This document shows positions 1 to 8,649 of a stretch of 64,000 nucleotides of DNA, in pieces. Within the stretch, counting starts at the first letter, position 1. Every line of letters begins with the position of its first letter. Source of the DNA: Paractinoplanes abujensis (GTDB lineage: Bacteria; Actinomycetota; Actinomycetes; Mycobacteriales; Micromonosporaceae); assembly GCF_014204895.1 (NCBI RefSeq), contig NZ_JACHMF010000001.1, positions 5,580,001 to 5,644,000 of the forward strand. The letters run 5' to 3'. Both the position numbers and the translations under genes were made by a program. Below the pieces are notes generated by a model. It searched no databases. It saw only the letters and a list, made by a program, of their open reading frames with translations, and was not told the origin of the DNA.

Positions 1-272
1 GCATCGGCCTGACCGACCTGACCCGGTACGTGACGTTCGGGGCGAGTCCCCGCTCGTCGATCAGCCTCGTGCTGGCGGGCCGTGCGCTCGCGTTCATCCG
101 GGGACGCGAATACGTCGTACCGGAAGATCTGACCGATTTGGCGCTGGACGTGATGCGGCATCGGCTCGTGCTGTCGTACGAGGCGCTCTCGGACGATGTG
201 ACGGCCGACGTGATCCTGCAGAAGGTCCTGGCCAACGTGGCGGTTCCCGAGCCGGCCGGGCGGGGACGCTGA
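1..272 (+). CDS. MoxR-family AAA+ ATPase, C-terminal fragment
   Basis: This is the 3' end of a gene that begins before the window; the reading frame is open from the first bases. MoxR ATPases act as chaperones for partner proteins that carry VWA domains. The visible part holds the C-terminal lid with the family hallmarks GASPRSS, then GREYVVPEDL and RHRLVLSYEA. The Walker motifs lie upstream, outside the window. The stop codon is one base before the next ATG, so the gene heads the moxR-DUF58-VWA-VWA operon. In this conserved group the ATPase is thought to act on the VWA proteins at the membrane; that role is known from the family and not visible here. Confidence 0.9.
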   Translation, partial: IGLTDLTRYVTFGASPRSSISLVLAGRALAFIRGREYVVPEDLTDLALDVMRHRLVLSYEALSDDVTADVILQKVLANVAVPEPAGRGR

Positions 273-273
273 C

Positions 274-1158
274 ATGACGCCGGCCCCGGACCGGCTGCTC
301 CGGCGCCTGGAGTGGCGGCTCGGCCGGCGCCTCGACGGGCGGCTGCAGGGCAACTACCGCACGGTGTGGCACGGCGCCGGCATCGACTTCACCGACCTGC
401 GGCTGTACGCGGCCGAGGACGACGTGCGGCACATCGACTGGAACGTCACCGCGCGGCTGGACGAGCCGTACGTGCGGCAGTACACCGAGGATCGGGAGCT
501 GACGGCGTGGCTGGTGATCGACCGGTCGGCGTCGATGCGGTTCGGCCGCGAAAAAGGCAAGGAGTCGACGGCCACCGAGCTGGCCGCGAGCATCGCGCGG
601 CTGATCTCGCGGGGTGGCAACCGGGTCGGGGCGATCCTGTTCGACAACCTCAGCCACCACGTGATCCCGCCCCGCGGCGGCCGCGACCAGGTCTTGCGGA
701 TCACCCGTGAGCTGCTGCGGCCCACGCCCCCGGACAAGCCGGGCCGGACGACCGACCTGTCGGCGATGCTGCAGCTGGCCGCGGCCACCACGGCCAAGCG
801 GCGCAGCCTGGTCTTCGTGATGAGCGACTTCATCGGCGACCCCGGCTGGGACCGGCCGCTGGCCCGGCTCACCCACCGGCACGAGGTCGTGGTGATCCGG
901 GTGGTCGACCCGGCCGAGGTCGAGCTGCCCGACCTCGGCGTGATCCTGGTCGAGGACGCCGAGACCGGTGAGCAGCTGCTGGTCGACACGAGCGACCCGC
1001 TGCTGCGGGGGCGGCTGGCCGAGCAGGCCGGGGCCCGCGAGGACGAGCTGGCCGCGGGCATGCGGCGGGCCGGGGTCCGCGCCCAGCGCGTCACCACCGA
1101 TCAGGACCTGCTGGCGGCGCTGGTCGACATGGTCGGCCGTTCGGGCCGGAGGCGCTGA
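274..1158 (+). CDS. DUF58 domain protein of the MoxR operon
   Basis: A 294-residue soluble protein. The N-terminal half carries the DUF58 signature (YRTVWHGAGIDFTDLRLYA, then DDVRHIDWNVTAR). This is followed by a degenerate VWA-like fold beginning VIDRSASMRFG, where the Asp-x-Ser-x-Ser metal-site pattern is kept. DUF58 proteins occur almost always beside MoxR ATPases and VWA membrane proteins, and are thought to form a chaperone or metal-insertion assembly; the substrate is unknown. The ATG lies one base after the moxR stop, and the stop directly abuts the GTG of the next gene, so the genes are very probably co-translated. Nothing in the sequence looks damaged. Confidence 0.9.
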   Translation: MTPAPDRLLRRLEWRLGRRLDGRLQGNYRTVWHGAGIDFTDLRLYAAEDDVRHIDWNVTARLDEPYVRQYTEDRELTAWLVIDRSASMRFGREKGKESTATELAASIARLISRGGNRVGAILFDNLSHHVIPPRGGRDQVLRITRELLRPTPPDKPGRTTDLSAMLQLAAATTAKRRSLVFVMSDFIGDPGWDRPLARLTHRHEVVVIRVVDPAEVELPDLGVILVEDAETGEQLLVDTSDPLLRGRLAEQAGAREDELAAGMRRAGVRAQRVTTDQDLLAALVDMVGRSGRRR

Positions 1159-2115
1159 GTGAGCTTCCTCTATCCGGCTGTGCCGGCGGTCGCGCTGCTC
1201 GTCACCGTCGCGGCCGTGGCGGCGTACGGGAATCTGCAGAAACGACGAACCGCGGCGCTGCGCCGGGCCGGGTTGGCGCCGCCGGGGAGAATCAAACGGC
1301 ATCTCCCGTACGGGCTGATCCTGCTCGCCCTGCCGATCCTGCTCGTGGGCCTGGGCCGCCCGTCGGCGGAGGTCACCACGCCCCGCGTGTCGGGGACGGT
1401 GCTGCTGGCTTTCGACGTGTCGAACAGCATGCGGGCCGAGGACGTGACGCCGTCGCGGCTCACCGCGGCCCAGACGGCGGCGAAACAGTTCGTCGAGGAA
1501 CAGCCGGGCACGGTCGACGTGGGGGTGCTCGTCTTCGGTGATCAGGCGCTGCTGACCCAGGCCCCGACCGACGACCACGACGCCGCGCTGGCCGCGATCG
1601 GGCGGCTCTCAGCGAGCGGCGGCACCTCGCTCGGACAGGCGATCCTGGTCGCGCTGGGCACGATCACCGGCAAGCCGGTCACGCTGCCCGAGGACGGAGC
1701 GCCCGCACCCGATCTGGGCTACTGGCCGTCGGCGACGATCGTGGTGTTCTCGGACGGGCAGGAGACCGGCGGGCCCGACGTCGAGGCGGCGGCCGGGCTG
1801 GCCGCGGCCGCGGGCGTCCGGATCCAGGCCGTCGGGGTGGGCACCGAGCGCGGCGGGACCGTCGAGGTGGACGGGTTCCAGCTCGGCACCGCGCTCGACG
1901 CGTCGCTGCTGACCGCGATGGCCCGGACGACCGGCGGCTCGTACCTGCCGGCCGGCGACGCGAACACGTTGAACGACACGACCAAGTCGATCGACCTGCG
2001 GCTGACCGCCAAGAAGGAGCCGCTCGAGCTGACCGCGCCGTTCGCCGGCGCCGCCCTGCTGCTGCTCATGCTGGGGGCCGTGCTCGGCACCCGCTGGCAC
2101 GGAAGGATCGTCTGA
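1159..2115 (+). CDS. VWA-domain membrane protein (BatA-like), first copy
   Basis: 318 residues with a membrane segment at about 8-24, a second at about 50-66 and a third near the C terminus (about 293-310). A von Willebrand factor A domain lies between them. The metal-ion-dependent adhesion site is intact (Asp86-x-Ser88-x-Ser90, in AFDVSNSMRAEDV), as is the later VFSDGQETGG. This topology is typical of BatA/BatB-like partners of MoxR ATPases. The gene starts with GTG immediately after the DUF58 stop and its stop overlaps the next ATG by one base (TGATG). Its substrate cannot be deduced from the sequence. Confidence 0.9.
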   Translation: MSFLYPAVPAVALLVTVAAVAAYGNLQKRRTAALRRAGLAPPGRIKRHLPYGLILLALPILLVGLGRPSAEVTTPRVSGTVLLAFDVSNSMRAEDVTPSRLTAAQTAAKQFVEEQPGTVDVGVLVFGDQALLTQAPTDDHDAALAAIGRLSASGGTSLGQAILVALGTITGKPVTLPEDGAPAPDLGYWPSATIVVFSDGQETGGPDVEAAAGLAAAAGVRIQAVGVGTERGGTVEVDGFQLGTALDASLLTAMARTTGGSYLPAGDANTLNDTTKSIDLRLTAKKEPLELTAPFAGAALLLLMLGAVLGTRWHGRIV

Positions 2116-3179
2116 TGTCGTTCAGCTGGCCGTGGGCCCTGACCGCGCTGCTCGCGGTGCCGCTGCTGCTGGCGATCCGCTGGTGGTTCAACCGGCGGCG
2201 CAAGCGCTCGGCGATCACCGTGTCGAGCGTCGCGCTGATCCGGGCCGCGCTGCCCGGGCGGTCGTCGTGGCGGCGGCGCATCCCGGTCTGGTTGTTCCTG
2301 GCCGCGCTGCTCGCTCTCGGGTTCGCGGCGGCCCGGCCCGAGGCGTCGGTCTCGGTGCCGTCGAACAGCACCTCGGTGCTGCTGGCGATCGACGTGTCGG
2401 GCTCCATGTGCTCGACCGACGTGCAGCCCAACCGGTTCACGGTGGCCACCGACGCGGCCCGCAAATTCGTCCGCGAGCAGGAGGACGGCACGCGGATCGG
2501 GCTGGTCGCGTTCTCCGGCATCGCCGGTCTGCTGGTCGCGCCCACCACCGACAAGGACTCGCTGCTCGACGCCATCGACACCCTCCGGACGGCCCGCGGC
2601 ACAGCCATCGGGCAGGCGATCCTGACGTCGATCGACGCGATCGCGGAGAGCAACCCGCGGGTGGCCAAGACGGGCGTCGAGCTGACCGGCCCGGGGCAGC
2701 TGGGCGACTACGAGCCGGACACGATCGTCGTGCTCACCGACGGGTCCAACACCACCGGCGTCGACCCGGAGACCGCGGCCGAGCAGGCGGCGGCCCGGCG
2801 GGTGCGGGTCTACACGATCGGGTTCGGCACGACCGAGCCGGCGCCGATGGTGTGCACGGCCGACCAGATCGGCGGCGACTCCCCGTTCGGCGGCGGCCGG
2901 GGCTGGGGTGGCGGCCGGGGCGGCGGACGCAACCAGGAGATCGACGAGCAGGCGCTGACCCAGGTGGCCGACACGACGGGCGGGCGCTACTTCCGGGCCG
3001 AGGACGCCGACCAGCTGGTGGACGTGCTGACCGACCTGCCGCGCGAGTTCAACCTGCGCAAGCAGGACGTCGAGATCACGTTCTGGTTCGTGCTGGCGGC
3101 GTCGCTGCTGGTGGTGACGGCGGTCGGGCTCAGCCTGTGGTGGAACCGGCCGCAGCCCTACCGGCCCTCCTCGAGATAG
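2115..3179 (+). CDS. VWA-domain membrane protein (BatA-like), second copy
   Basis: 354 residues, with the same design as the preceding gene: hydrophobic N terminus, a second membrane segment near residues 57-73, a VWA domain with an intact metal site (Asp93-x-Ser95-x-Ser97, AIDVSGSMCS) and a C-terminal membrane helix. It differs by a Gly/Arg-rich insert at about residues 256-273 (GGGRGWGGGRGGGRN) inside the VWA fold, which looks like a flexible surface loop. This is the last gene of the moxR operon. Its 3' end overlaps the convergent Nudix gene by 22 bases. The two VWA proteins probably arose by duplication. Confidence 0.9.
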   Translation: MSFSWPWALTALLAVPLLLAIRWWFNRRRKRSAITVSSVALIRAALPGRSSWRRRIPVWLFLAALLALGFAAARPEASVSVPSNSTSVLLAIDVSGSMCSTDVQPNRFTVATDAARKFVREQEDGTRIGLVAFSGIAGLLVAPTTDKDSLLDAIDTLRTARGTAIGQAILTSIDAIAESNPRVAKTGVELTGPGQLGDYEPDTIVVLTDGSNTTGVDPETAAEQAAARRVRVYTIGFGTTEPAPMVCTADQIGGDSPFGGGRGWGGGRGGGRNQEIDEQALTQVADTTGGRYFRAEDADQLVDVLTDLPREFNLRKQDVEITFWFVLAASLLVVTAVGLSLWWNRPQPYRPSSR

Positions 3180-3634
3180 AGCAGGGTGCCGGCGGCCCGG
3201 GCTTTCCGGGCGGCGGTCATGCGGCGGGCCAGGCGCGGGGCCAGCAGGGTGGCGGCTTCGGCGTCGGTGCACCAGCGGTGGCTGCGTAGCTCGTCGGCGG
3301 GCAGGGTGATGTGGGCGGCCTCGTCGGCGGGGAGCACGCCGGCGTCGAAGACGAGCATCAGGCCGTCGGGGCGGCCGGGCTGACCGGGTGGGGGCGGCGA
3401 CCAGTCGATGACCAGCAGGTCGGTCACGTCGATGGCGAGGCCCAGTTCCTCCCGCAGTTCGCGCCGGACGCCCGTACGGGGTGACTCGCCGGCCTCGACG
3501 ACGCCGCCGGGGATCTCCCACTCCGGTTTGTAGGTGGGTTCGACCACGAGGAAGCGGCCGGCGTCATCGGTGAGCAGTGCGCCCGCGCCGACCAGCTTGG
3601 TGGGCAGGTGCGTCCAGAAGTCGCCCGAGGTCAT
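3158..3634 (-). CDS. Nudix hydrolase
   Basis: 158 residues. The Nudix box is present: GGVVEAGESPRTGVRRELRE followed by ELG, with the Glu residues that bind Mg2+. These enzymes hydrolyse nucleoside diphosphates linked to another group; the substrate cannot be told here. The ATG at 3634 is preferred because it overlaps the stop of the upstream mannosyltransferase gene as ATGA. An in-frame ATG at 3646 would add four residues. It is the third gene of a minus-strand set with two glycosyltransferases, so action on an activated sugar is possible but speculative. Confidence 0.88.
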   Translation of the reverse strand: MTSGDFWTHLPTKLVGAGALLTDDAGRFLVVEPTYKPEWEIPGGVVEAGESPRTGVRRELREELGLAIDVTDLLVIDWSPPPPGQPGRPDGLMLVFDAGVLPADEAAHITLPADELRSHRWCTDAEAATLLAPRLARRMTAARKARAAGTLLYLEEGR

Positions 3635-4794
3635 GCGGGAGACCATAACCGGCCTCCCGGGCGGTCGGCTCGATCCTCGGTGCGGAACGGCAGGGCCACC
3701 AGCAGACCGATGCTGATCCACACGTACGTGTTGCTGCCGATCGCGGCCAGGAAACCGTCGGCGCCCGCCCACCACAACCAGACGACGCTGCTGCTCAGGA
3801 TGACGTAGACGGCGAACAGGGCGGCCAGCCGGCGGCGGGAACCGGCGCGCAGGGCGGCGTCGGTCAGCAGGAACAGGGCGGGCAGCAGCCAGACCAGGTG
3901 ATGCACCCAGGTGACGGGGCTGATCAGGCAGGCCACGATGCCCGTCGCGGCGAAACCGGCCACGTGGTCGGCCCGCTGCACGCGCAGGAACCACAGCGCC
4001 AGGACCAGGGCCACCGCGGCCGGCCAGAACGCGGACGGCAGTTCGAGGCGGGCCACGACGCCGCGCAGCGACTGGTTGGAGACGTATTCGAGGCGGCCGA
4101 CGCGGTCGGTGTCCCACAGCGCGCCCAGCCAGAACTGGGCCGACGTGGCCGGGGCGACCAGGACGGCCAGCAGGGTGGCGCCCGCGGCGGTGCCGGCGGC
4201 CACCGCGGCCGCCCGATACTGCCGGGTCACGATCAGGTAGCCGATGAAAACCACGGGCGTCAGCTTGATGGCCGAGGCGATGCCGATGAAGGCGCCCGCC
4301 CACCGCCGGCCCGAGATCAGCGCCCGCAGGTCGAGACAGACGAGCAGGAGCAGGACCAGGTTGACCTGGCCGAAGCTGAACGTGTCACGGGCGGGCTCGA
4401 ACACCAGCACGGCCAGAAACACCAGCGAGCAGGTCATCCACATCGGCCGGCCGTGCCGCCGCACGACCGGCGCGACGAACCAGCGCAGCAGCAGGACCAC
4501 GGCCGCGGTGTTGACGACGATGCTGCCGGCCACGGCGACCGGCCAGGAGGTCAACGCGAGCGGGCTCAGGACCAGCGCGGCGAACGGCGGGTAGGTGAAG
4601 CCGTACTCGGTGTCGTTGTAGAGGAAGTCGTAGAGATCGCCCCCGTCGAGCAGCCAGTAACGGACCGCGCCGCGATAGACGCCCAGGTCGAAGAACTCGC
4701 GGAAGGTCGGCACGGTCACCAGGAACACGCCGACGGCCAGCGCCGCGACGGCCACGATCAAGATCTGCCCGTACGGGCTCAGCGGTCGTCTCAT
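3631..4794 (-). CDS. GT87-type (DUF2029) membrane mannosyltransferase
   Basis: A 387-residue polytopic membrane protein with about ten hydrophobic helices. It fits the GT87 family of polyprenol-phosphate-mannose-dependent mannosyltransferases (PimE relatives). Family marks are the acidic DLGVYR near residues 36-41, in the first extracytoplasmic loop where the catalytic Asp lies, and YPPFAAL at 68-74. Such enzymes add mannose to lipid or envelope glycans on the outer face of the membrane. The ATG overlaps the stop of the upstream gene (ATGA at 4791-4794), and its own stop overlaps the Nudix start in the same way, giving a tightly coupled three-gene unit. The exact acceptor is unknown. Confidence 0.85.
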   Translation of the reverse strand: MRRPLSPYGQILIVAVAALAVGVFLVTVPTFREFFDLGVYRGAVRYWLLDGGDLYDFLYNDTEYGFTYPPFAALVLSPLALTSWPVAVAGSIVVNTAAVVLLLRWFVAPVVRRHGRPMWMTCSLVFLAVLVFEPARDTFSFGQVNLVLLLLVCLDLRALISGRRWAGAFIGIASAIKLTPVVFIGYLIVTRQYRAAAVAAGTAAGATLLAVLVAPATSAQFWLGALWDTDRVGRLEYVSNQSLRGVVARLELPSAFWPAAVALVLALWFLRVQRADHVAGFAATGIVACLISPVTWVHHLVWLLPALFLLTDAALRAGSRRRLAALFAVYVILSSSVVWLWWAGADGFLAAIGSNTYVWISIGLLVALPFRTEDRADRPGGRLWSPA

Positions 4795-6155
4795 CGGGAA
4801 GCCGCCACCCGGTAGACGGCGGGCGAACTCGCCAGGCGTACGCCCGCGAAAACGGCTACGCCCAGCAGCGCGCCCACAGTCGCCAGCAGGAACCGCTCCG
4901 CGTCGGCGGCGAACCCGTCGGGCAACACCACCAGCACCAGGACCGCGCAGGCGCCGGCCAGCAGGTGCCGCACCCAGTGCTGCCCGGCCGCGGCGGCCAG
5001 CGGCACCAGACCCCAGATCACATACCAGGGGCGCAGCGCCGGGCCGAACGCGACGATCGCCACCAGCACGATGCCGAGACCGTAGAGCGGGCCCAACCGG
5101 CTCCGGTAAGTCCACACCAGACCGGCCACGACCAGGACGGCGAGCACACCCAGCCAGCGCCAGAAGCCGACGCCGCCCTCGGTCACGCGGGCCAGCACGT
5201 TCGTCAGCGACAGGTTCTGCGGCGAGATCGGGGTGTCGAGGGCGGAGACCCAGCCGTACCCCGTGCCCGCGACCACCGTGAACACGGCGGTCGCGGCGGC
5301 CGCCGTCACACCGACCGCGGCCGACGCGCGCAGCCGCGGCCACCGCCCGGGCAGACGCGCCGCCCAGATCACCGCGATCGCCACCAACCCCAGTCCGGCC
5401 GGGGCCTTGACCAGCGTCGCCCCCACGACCAGCACGGTGGCGACGATCGGCCGGTCCCGGAGCGCGGCGGCCAGCCCGGCGGCGAGCAGCCCCACCATCA
5501 GGGCGTCGTTGTGCGCGCCGCCGACGAAATGGATCAGCACGAGCGGGTTGAGCACGGCCAGCCAGAGCGCCGAAGCGGGATCGATCCCGGCCTGCCGGGC
5601 CAGCATGGGCATCACGTAGGCGAGGAGGGCCAGTCCCGCCACGGCCAGCAGCCGCATCAGGATCACGCCGGTCAGCAGGTGCTCCCCGATGGGCGCGGTC
5701 ATCATGTCGGCCAAGAACAGGAAGACCGGCCCGTACGGGCTGGGGGTGTGCTGCCAGATCTCGGGCACCTGGGCGGCGAAGAAGCCACCGAGCGCCGACG
5801 GCCCGGCCCGGTAGACGTCGTAGCCGTCACCCAGCATCACGCCCTGCACGAGGTAGCTGTAGACGTCCCGGCTGAACAGGGGCGGCGCCACCAGCAACGG
5901 CGCCGACCACAGGGCAAGCGTCGACCACTCCTGCTCGGCGCGGCTGTGCCGGGTCACCCGGCCGTACCACCACCAGGCCAGAACCAGCAGGGCGAGGCCG
6001 CTGTAGACGCCGACGAGCCCGATCCGCACATGCTTGAGCCCCGCGAAGAACGGAACGCCGACCGGCAACGCCCCCGCGCCGAGCCCACCGAGCGCAACCA
6101 GACCGGACCCGGCGAACCCCGTGGCCCGCGCCAGGACAGCGTGATCTCTGAACAC
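4791..6155 (-). CDS. MptB-like alpha-(1,6)-mannosyltransferase
   Basis: A 454-residue membrane protein with about 12 hydrophobic helices, resembling the MptA/MptB family of polyprenol-phosphomannose-dependent alpha-1,6-mannosyltransferases. The diagnostic loop is FSRDVYSYLVQG at about residues 94-105, with Asp97 in the position of the catalytic residue, followed by GYDVYRAGPSALGG. In relatives the product is the mannan backbone of lipomannan-like polymers. The GTG start is not supported by a clear ribosome-binding site, so the N terminus could be a few codons shorter. It is the first gene of a unit with the GT87 protein and Nudix hydrolase, which suggests a shared role in cell-envelope mannosylation. 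Confidence 0.8.
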   Translation of the reverse strand: MFRDHAVLARATGFAGSGLVALGGLGAGALPVGVPFFAGLKHVRIGLVGVYSGLALLVLAWWWYGRVTRHSRAEQEWSTLALWSAPLLVAPPLFSRDVYSYLVQGVMLGDGYDVYRAGPSALGGFFAAQVPEIWQHTPSPYGPVFLFLADMMTAPIGEHLLTGVILMRLLAVAGLALLAYVMPMLARQAGIDPASALWLAVLNPLVLIHFVGGAHNDALMVGLLAAGLAAALRDRPIVATVLVVGATLVKAPAGLGLVAIAVIWAARLPGRWPRLRASAAVGVTAAAATAVFTVVAGTGYGWVSALDTPISPQNLSLTNVLARVTEGGVGFWRWLGVLAVLVVAGLVWTYRSRLGPLYGLGIVLVAIVAFGPALRPWYVIWGLVPLAAAAGQHWVRHLLAGACAVLVLVVLPDGFAADAERFLLATVGALLGVAVFAGVRLASSPAVYRVAASR

Positions 6156-6320
6156 GGCAGCACCATTTCAATGAAGGGTGTCGCCGCGGGGACGAGACGC
6201 CGTCCCCCACATGACGGCCCGATGGCAGGGCCGCCGCTTCCTCGGAGATCAGAGTCGTGAAGCACGCCGGCGACGCAGCGCCAGAACAGACATCGAGACG
6301 GCGGTCGTACCCCCGCCAGC

Positions 6321-6971
6321 TCATTCCTCCAGTCCGTGGCCCCAGACCCACGCGGCGATGCCGACTCGATTACGGACGTCGAGCTTCCGCTGGATGCTGG
6401 CGACATGAGTTTTGGCCGTACCGGCCGAGATGAGCAGTTCGGACCCGATCTGCGCGTTGGTCATTCCCTTGGCGACCAGAACAGCGATCTCCGTTTCCCG
6501 GTTCGTCAGGGCGTCCACCGGTTTCGGGGCCTTGGGTCTTCCGGCATTCCGATGGTGTTTCAGCAGGTTGACGGTGAGTGAAGGGCTGATCAGCGTGTCG
6601 CCCGCCATTGCGGCACGCGTTGCCTCCACCAGCAGCGTCGGCCCGGACCGTTTCAACAGGAAGCCGCAAGCGCCGTAGCTCAGCGCAGTGTGGACGTATT
6701 CGTCGAGCTCGAATGTCGTCACCACCACCACCCGCATCGGAGACGTGGCGTCGAGCCCGGCGAGCCGGCGGGTGACCTCCAGCCCGTCCATCCGCGGCAT
6801 GCGGATGTCGGCCAGCACGACGTCCGGGTTCAATGCCGCGGCGAGTTCGACGGCTTGCAGACCATCGGAGGCTTCGCCGACCACCTCCATGTCCGGTTGC
6901 GAATCCAGGACGAGGCGGAATCCCACGCGTACGGCTTCCTGGTCGTCGGCAAGGAGGATGCGAATGGTCAC
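6321..6971 (-). CDS. NarL/FixJ-family response regulator
   Basis: 216 residues. The receiver domain spans about 1-120, with the acidic pair Asp9-Asp10, the phospho-acceptor Asp55 (DVVLADIRMPRMDG) and the conserved Lys in GFLLKRSG. A LuxR-type HTH follows from about residue 150 (LTNRETEIAVLVAKGMTNAQ). It starts with GTG. Its probable partner is the DesK-type kinase encoded at 8650-9774 on the same strand. The two are not adjacent: a plus-strand membrane-protein pair lies between them. The regulator is divergent from that pair and shares a 224-base intergenic region with it, so those genes are the likeliest target (inference). Confidence 0.92.
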   Translation of the reverse strand: MTIRILLADDQEAVRVGFRLVLDSQPDMEVVGEASDGLQAVELAAALNPDVVLADIRMPRMDGLEVTRRLAGLDATSPMRVVVVTTFELDEYVHTALSYGACGFLLKRSGPTLLVEATRAAMAGDTLISPSLTVNLLKHHRNAGRPKAPKPVDALTNRETEIAVLVAKGMTNAQIGSELLISAGTAKTHVASIQRKLDVRNRVGIAAWVWGHGLEE

Positions 6972-7195
6972 GATCGAAACCGTAGTTGGACTTCACTGCG
7001 TTCAGCCACGGGTTCGTCGCGATCCGAGCGCCGCAAGCCGGGCGGGCCGGGCCGGCCGCCCCGGTCGGCTATGCCCTTCGGCAGAGGCTCTTCCTTGCCC
7101 CGGTCCGGCCCGGCCCGGCCGCTCTGCAGTTCGGCAGATGTGCCGACCGGCCCGTCCCGGCAGGCTGAGCTGCGATCGACCTCAAAGGAGGAAGC

Positions 7196-8251
7196 ATGGT
7201 GAGCCAGGCCGCCGAACCACGTCCGGTACCCGGGCGATTCAACCGGACGACCTTGATCGGTTACACGGCCTTCTTCGCGCTGTTGCTGTACGGGTTGGCC
7301 CATACCTACTGGGCTCTCGGGGGAGCCGGCTTTCCCTTCGGCGCCGACGACGCCAACCCCGAGTATTCGGCGTTCCCGCACCTCGGGCGCGACAGGCTGG
7401 CCCCGTGGATCGCGGGCTGGCTGTTGGGCAGCGCTGCGGTCGCGCTTCTCATGGCGCTGCCGGGACGGCGGCGGATTCCTACCCTGTTCCTGGTAGGCGC
7501 CTCCGCGATCTCGGCCGCCACCGTGTTCTTCGCCCTCGCCGACTTCCGCATCCTCGGCAATGTGGCATACCTGTTCATGCTGAAGTTCAGCGCGATCAAC
7601 TGGACCGTCCTCAACCAGCTGTTCGCGGTGGTCTCCGTGGGCCTCATGGTCGCGTCGGCGGTCGTCTATCAGCGTCGCGTGTCCGGTGCGTGCACCCGCT
7701 GCGGACGTTCCAGCGCCACCGCCGGCTGGACCTCGCCGCAGGTTGCCGCCCGCTGGGGCCGGAAAGCCGCGTACCTGGCGGTCGTCGTCCCCCTGCTGTA
7801 CGCCAGCACCCGGTGGGCCTGGGTGCTGGGCTTCCCGCTCGGCCTGTCCGACCAGCTGTGGGAGGAAGGCCAGAAGGACCACCTCTGGCTCTACGGCGCT
7901 GCGCTGGCCACCATGGGGGCGCTCGGCTCGCTGCTCACGTTGGGCCTGGTGCAACGCTGGGGCGAAGTGTTTCCCCGGTGGATGGTCGGCCTCCGGGGCC
8001 GGCGGGTGCCCCTGTCCCTGGCCGTCGTCCCGGCCGCCCTGGTCTCGATCATGGTGACGATCGCCGGGGTGATGTACATCCGGCTGCACTTCCAGGGAGC
8101 TTTCGACAATCAGAAGGAGGACTGGGGTGCCACGGTACCGGAAATGATCTGGCCGATTTGGGGTCTCGCCCTGGCCACCGCCACCCTCGCCTATTACTTC
8201 CGGCGGCGCGGTGTGTGCAAACGATGCGCCCGCGGTGAGGGGTTCAAGTGA
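7196..8251 (+). CDS. Polytopic membrane protein of unknown function with two CxxC pairs
   Basis: 351 residues with about seven or eight hydrophobic helices. It matches no family I recognise. Two CxxC pairs are visible, CTRC in the central cytoplasmic-type loop near residue 165 and CKRC close to the C terminus. They could bind a metal or respond to redox state. The start is certain: a perfect Shine-Dalgarno AAAGGAGG at 7184-7191 sits five bases before the ATG. The stop overlaps the GTG of the following DoxX-like gene. The pair lies between a response-regulator gene and its kinase gene on the other strand, so it is probably the regulated output or an accessory sensor of that system. Confidence 0.85.
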   Translation: MVSQAAEPRPVPGRFNRTTLIGYTAFFALLLYGLAHTYWALGGAGFPFGADDANPEYSAFPHLGRDRLAPWIAGWLLGSAAVALLMALPGRRRIPTLFLVGASAISAATVFFALADFRILGNVAYLFMLKFSAINWTVLNQLFAVVSVGLMVASAVVYQRRVSGACTRCGRSSATAGWTSPQVAARWGRKAAYLAVVVPLLYASTRWAWVLGFPLGLSDQLWEEGQKDHLWLYGAALATMGALGSLLTLGLVQRWGEVFPRWMVGLRGRRVPLSLAVVPAALVSIMVTIAGVMYIRLHFQGAFDNQKEDWGATVPEMIWPIWGLALATATLAYYFRRRGVCKRCARGEGFK

Positions 8252-8604
8252 ACGCTGCCTATGTCACGCTCACCGTCATCGCTTCGGTCTTCACCGGCTC
8301 CGCCGCGATCTTCTACCTGATCGGCCACAAATATCCGCAAGCGCAGCTGGAGATGAAGAAGCTGCCGCCGTACTGGATGTCCCGGCTCGGCGGCATCCTG
8401 GCGGCCGGCGCGCTGGGTCTTCTGATGGGCTTCGTGGTGCCGGCTGTCGGCACCTTGGCCGCGGTGGGACTCATTCTTTATTTCATCCTCGCGATCGGCG
8501 CCCATCTGCGCGTCGGATCGCGCAACATCATCGGTGCGATCGTGTTTCTCACCACGCTGGTCGCTCAGCTGGTGGTGGCAGTGGCTGATCACCGGCCCTG
8601 GTGA
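8248..8604 (+). CDS. Small DoxX-like membrane protein
   Basis: 118 residues with four predicted membrane helices, the size and layout of DoxX-like (DoxX_2) proteins. In this superfamily four-helix proteins are often associated with quinone or thiol redox chemistry. No active-site residues can be named from the sequence. The GTG start overlaps the preceding stop (GTGA), so it is translated together with the 351-residue membrane protein. Its 3' end converges on the kinase gene with a 45-base gap. The family assignment rests on size and hydropathy and is moderate. Confidence 0.7.
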   Translation: MNAAYVTLTVIASVFTGSAAIFYLIGHKYPQAQLEMKKLPPYWMSRLGGILAAGALGLLMGFVVPAVGTLAAVGLILYFILAIGAHLRVGSRNIIGAIVFLTTLVAQLVVAVADHRPW

Positions 8605-8649
8605 CCTGCGGCCGCTCGTACGTCGAGGAAACCGGGATCGGCAGTGGGC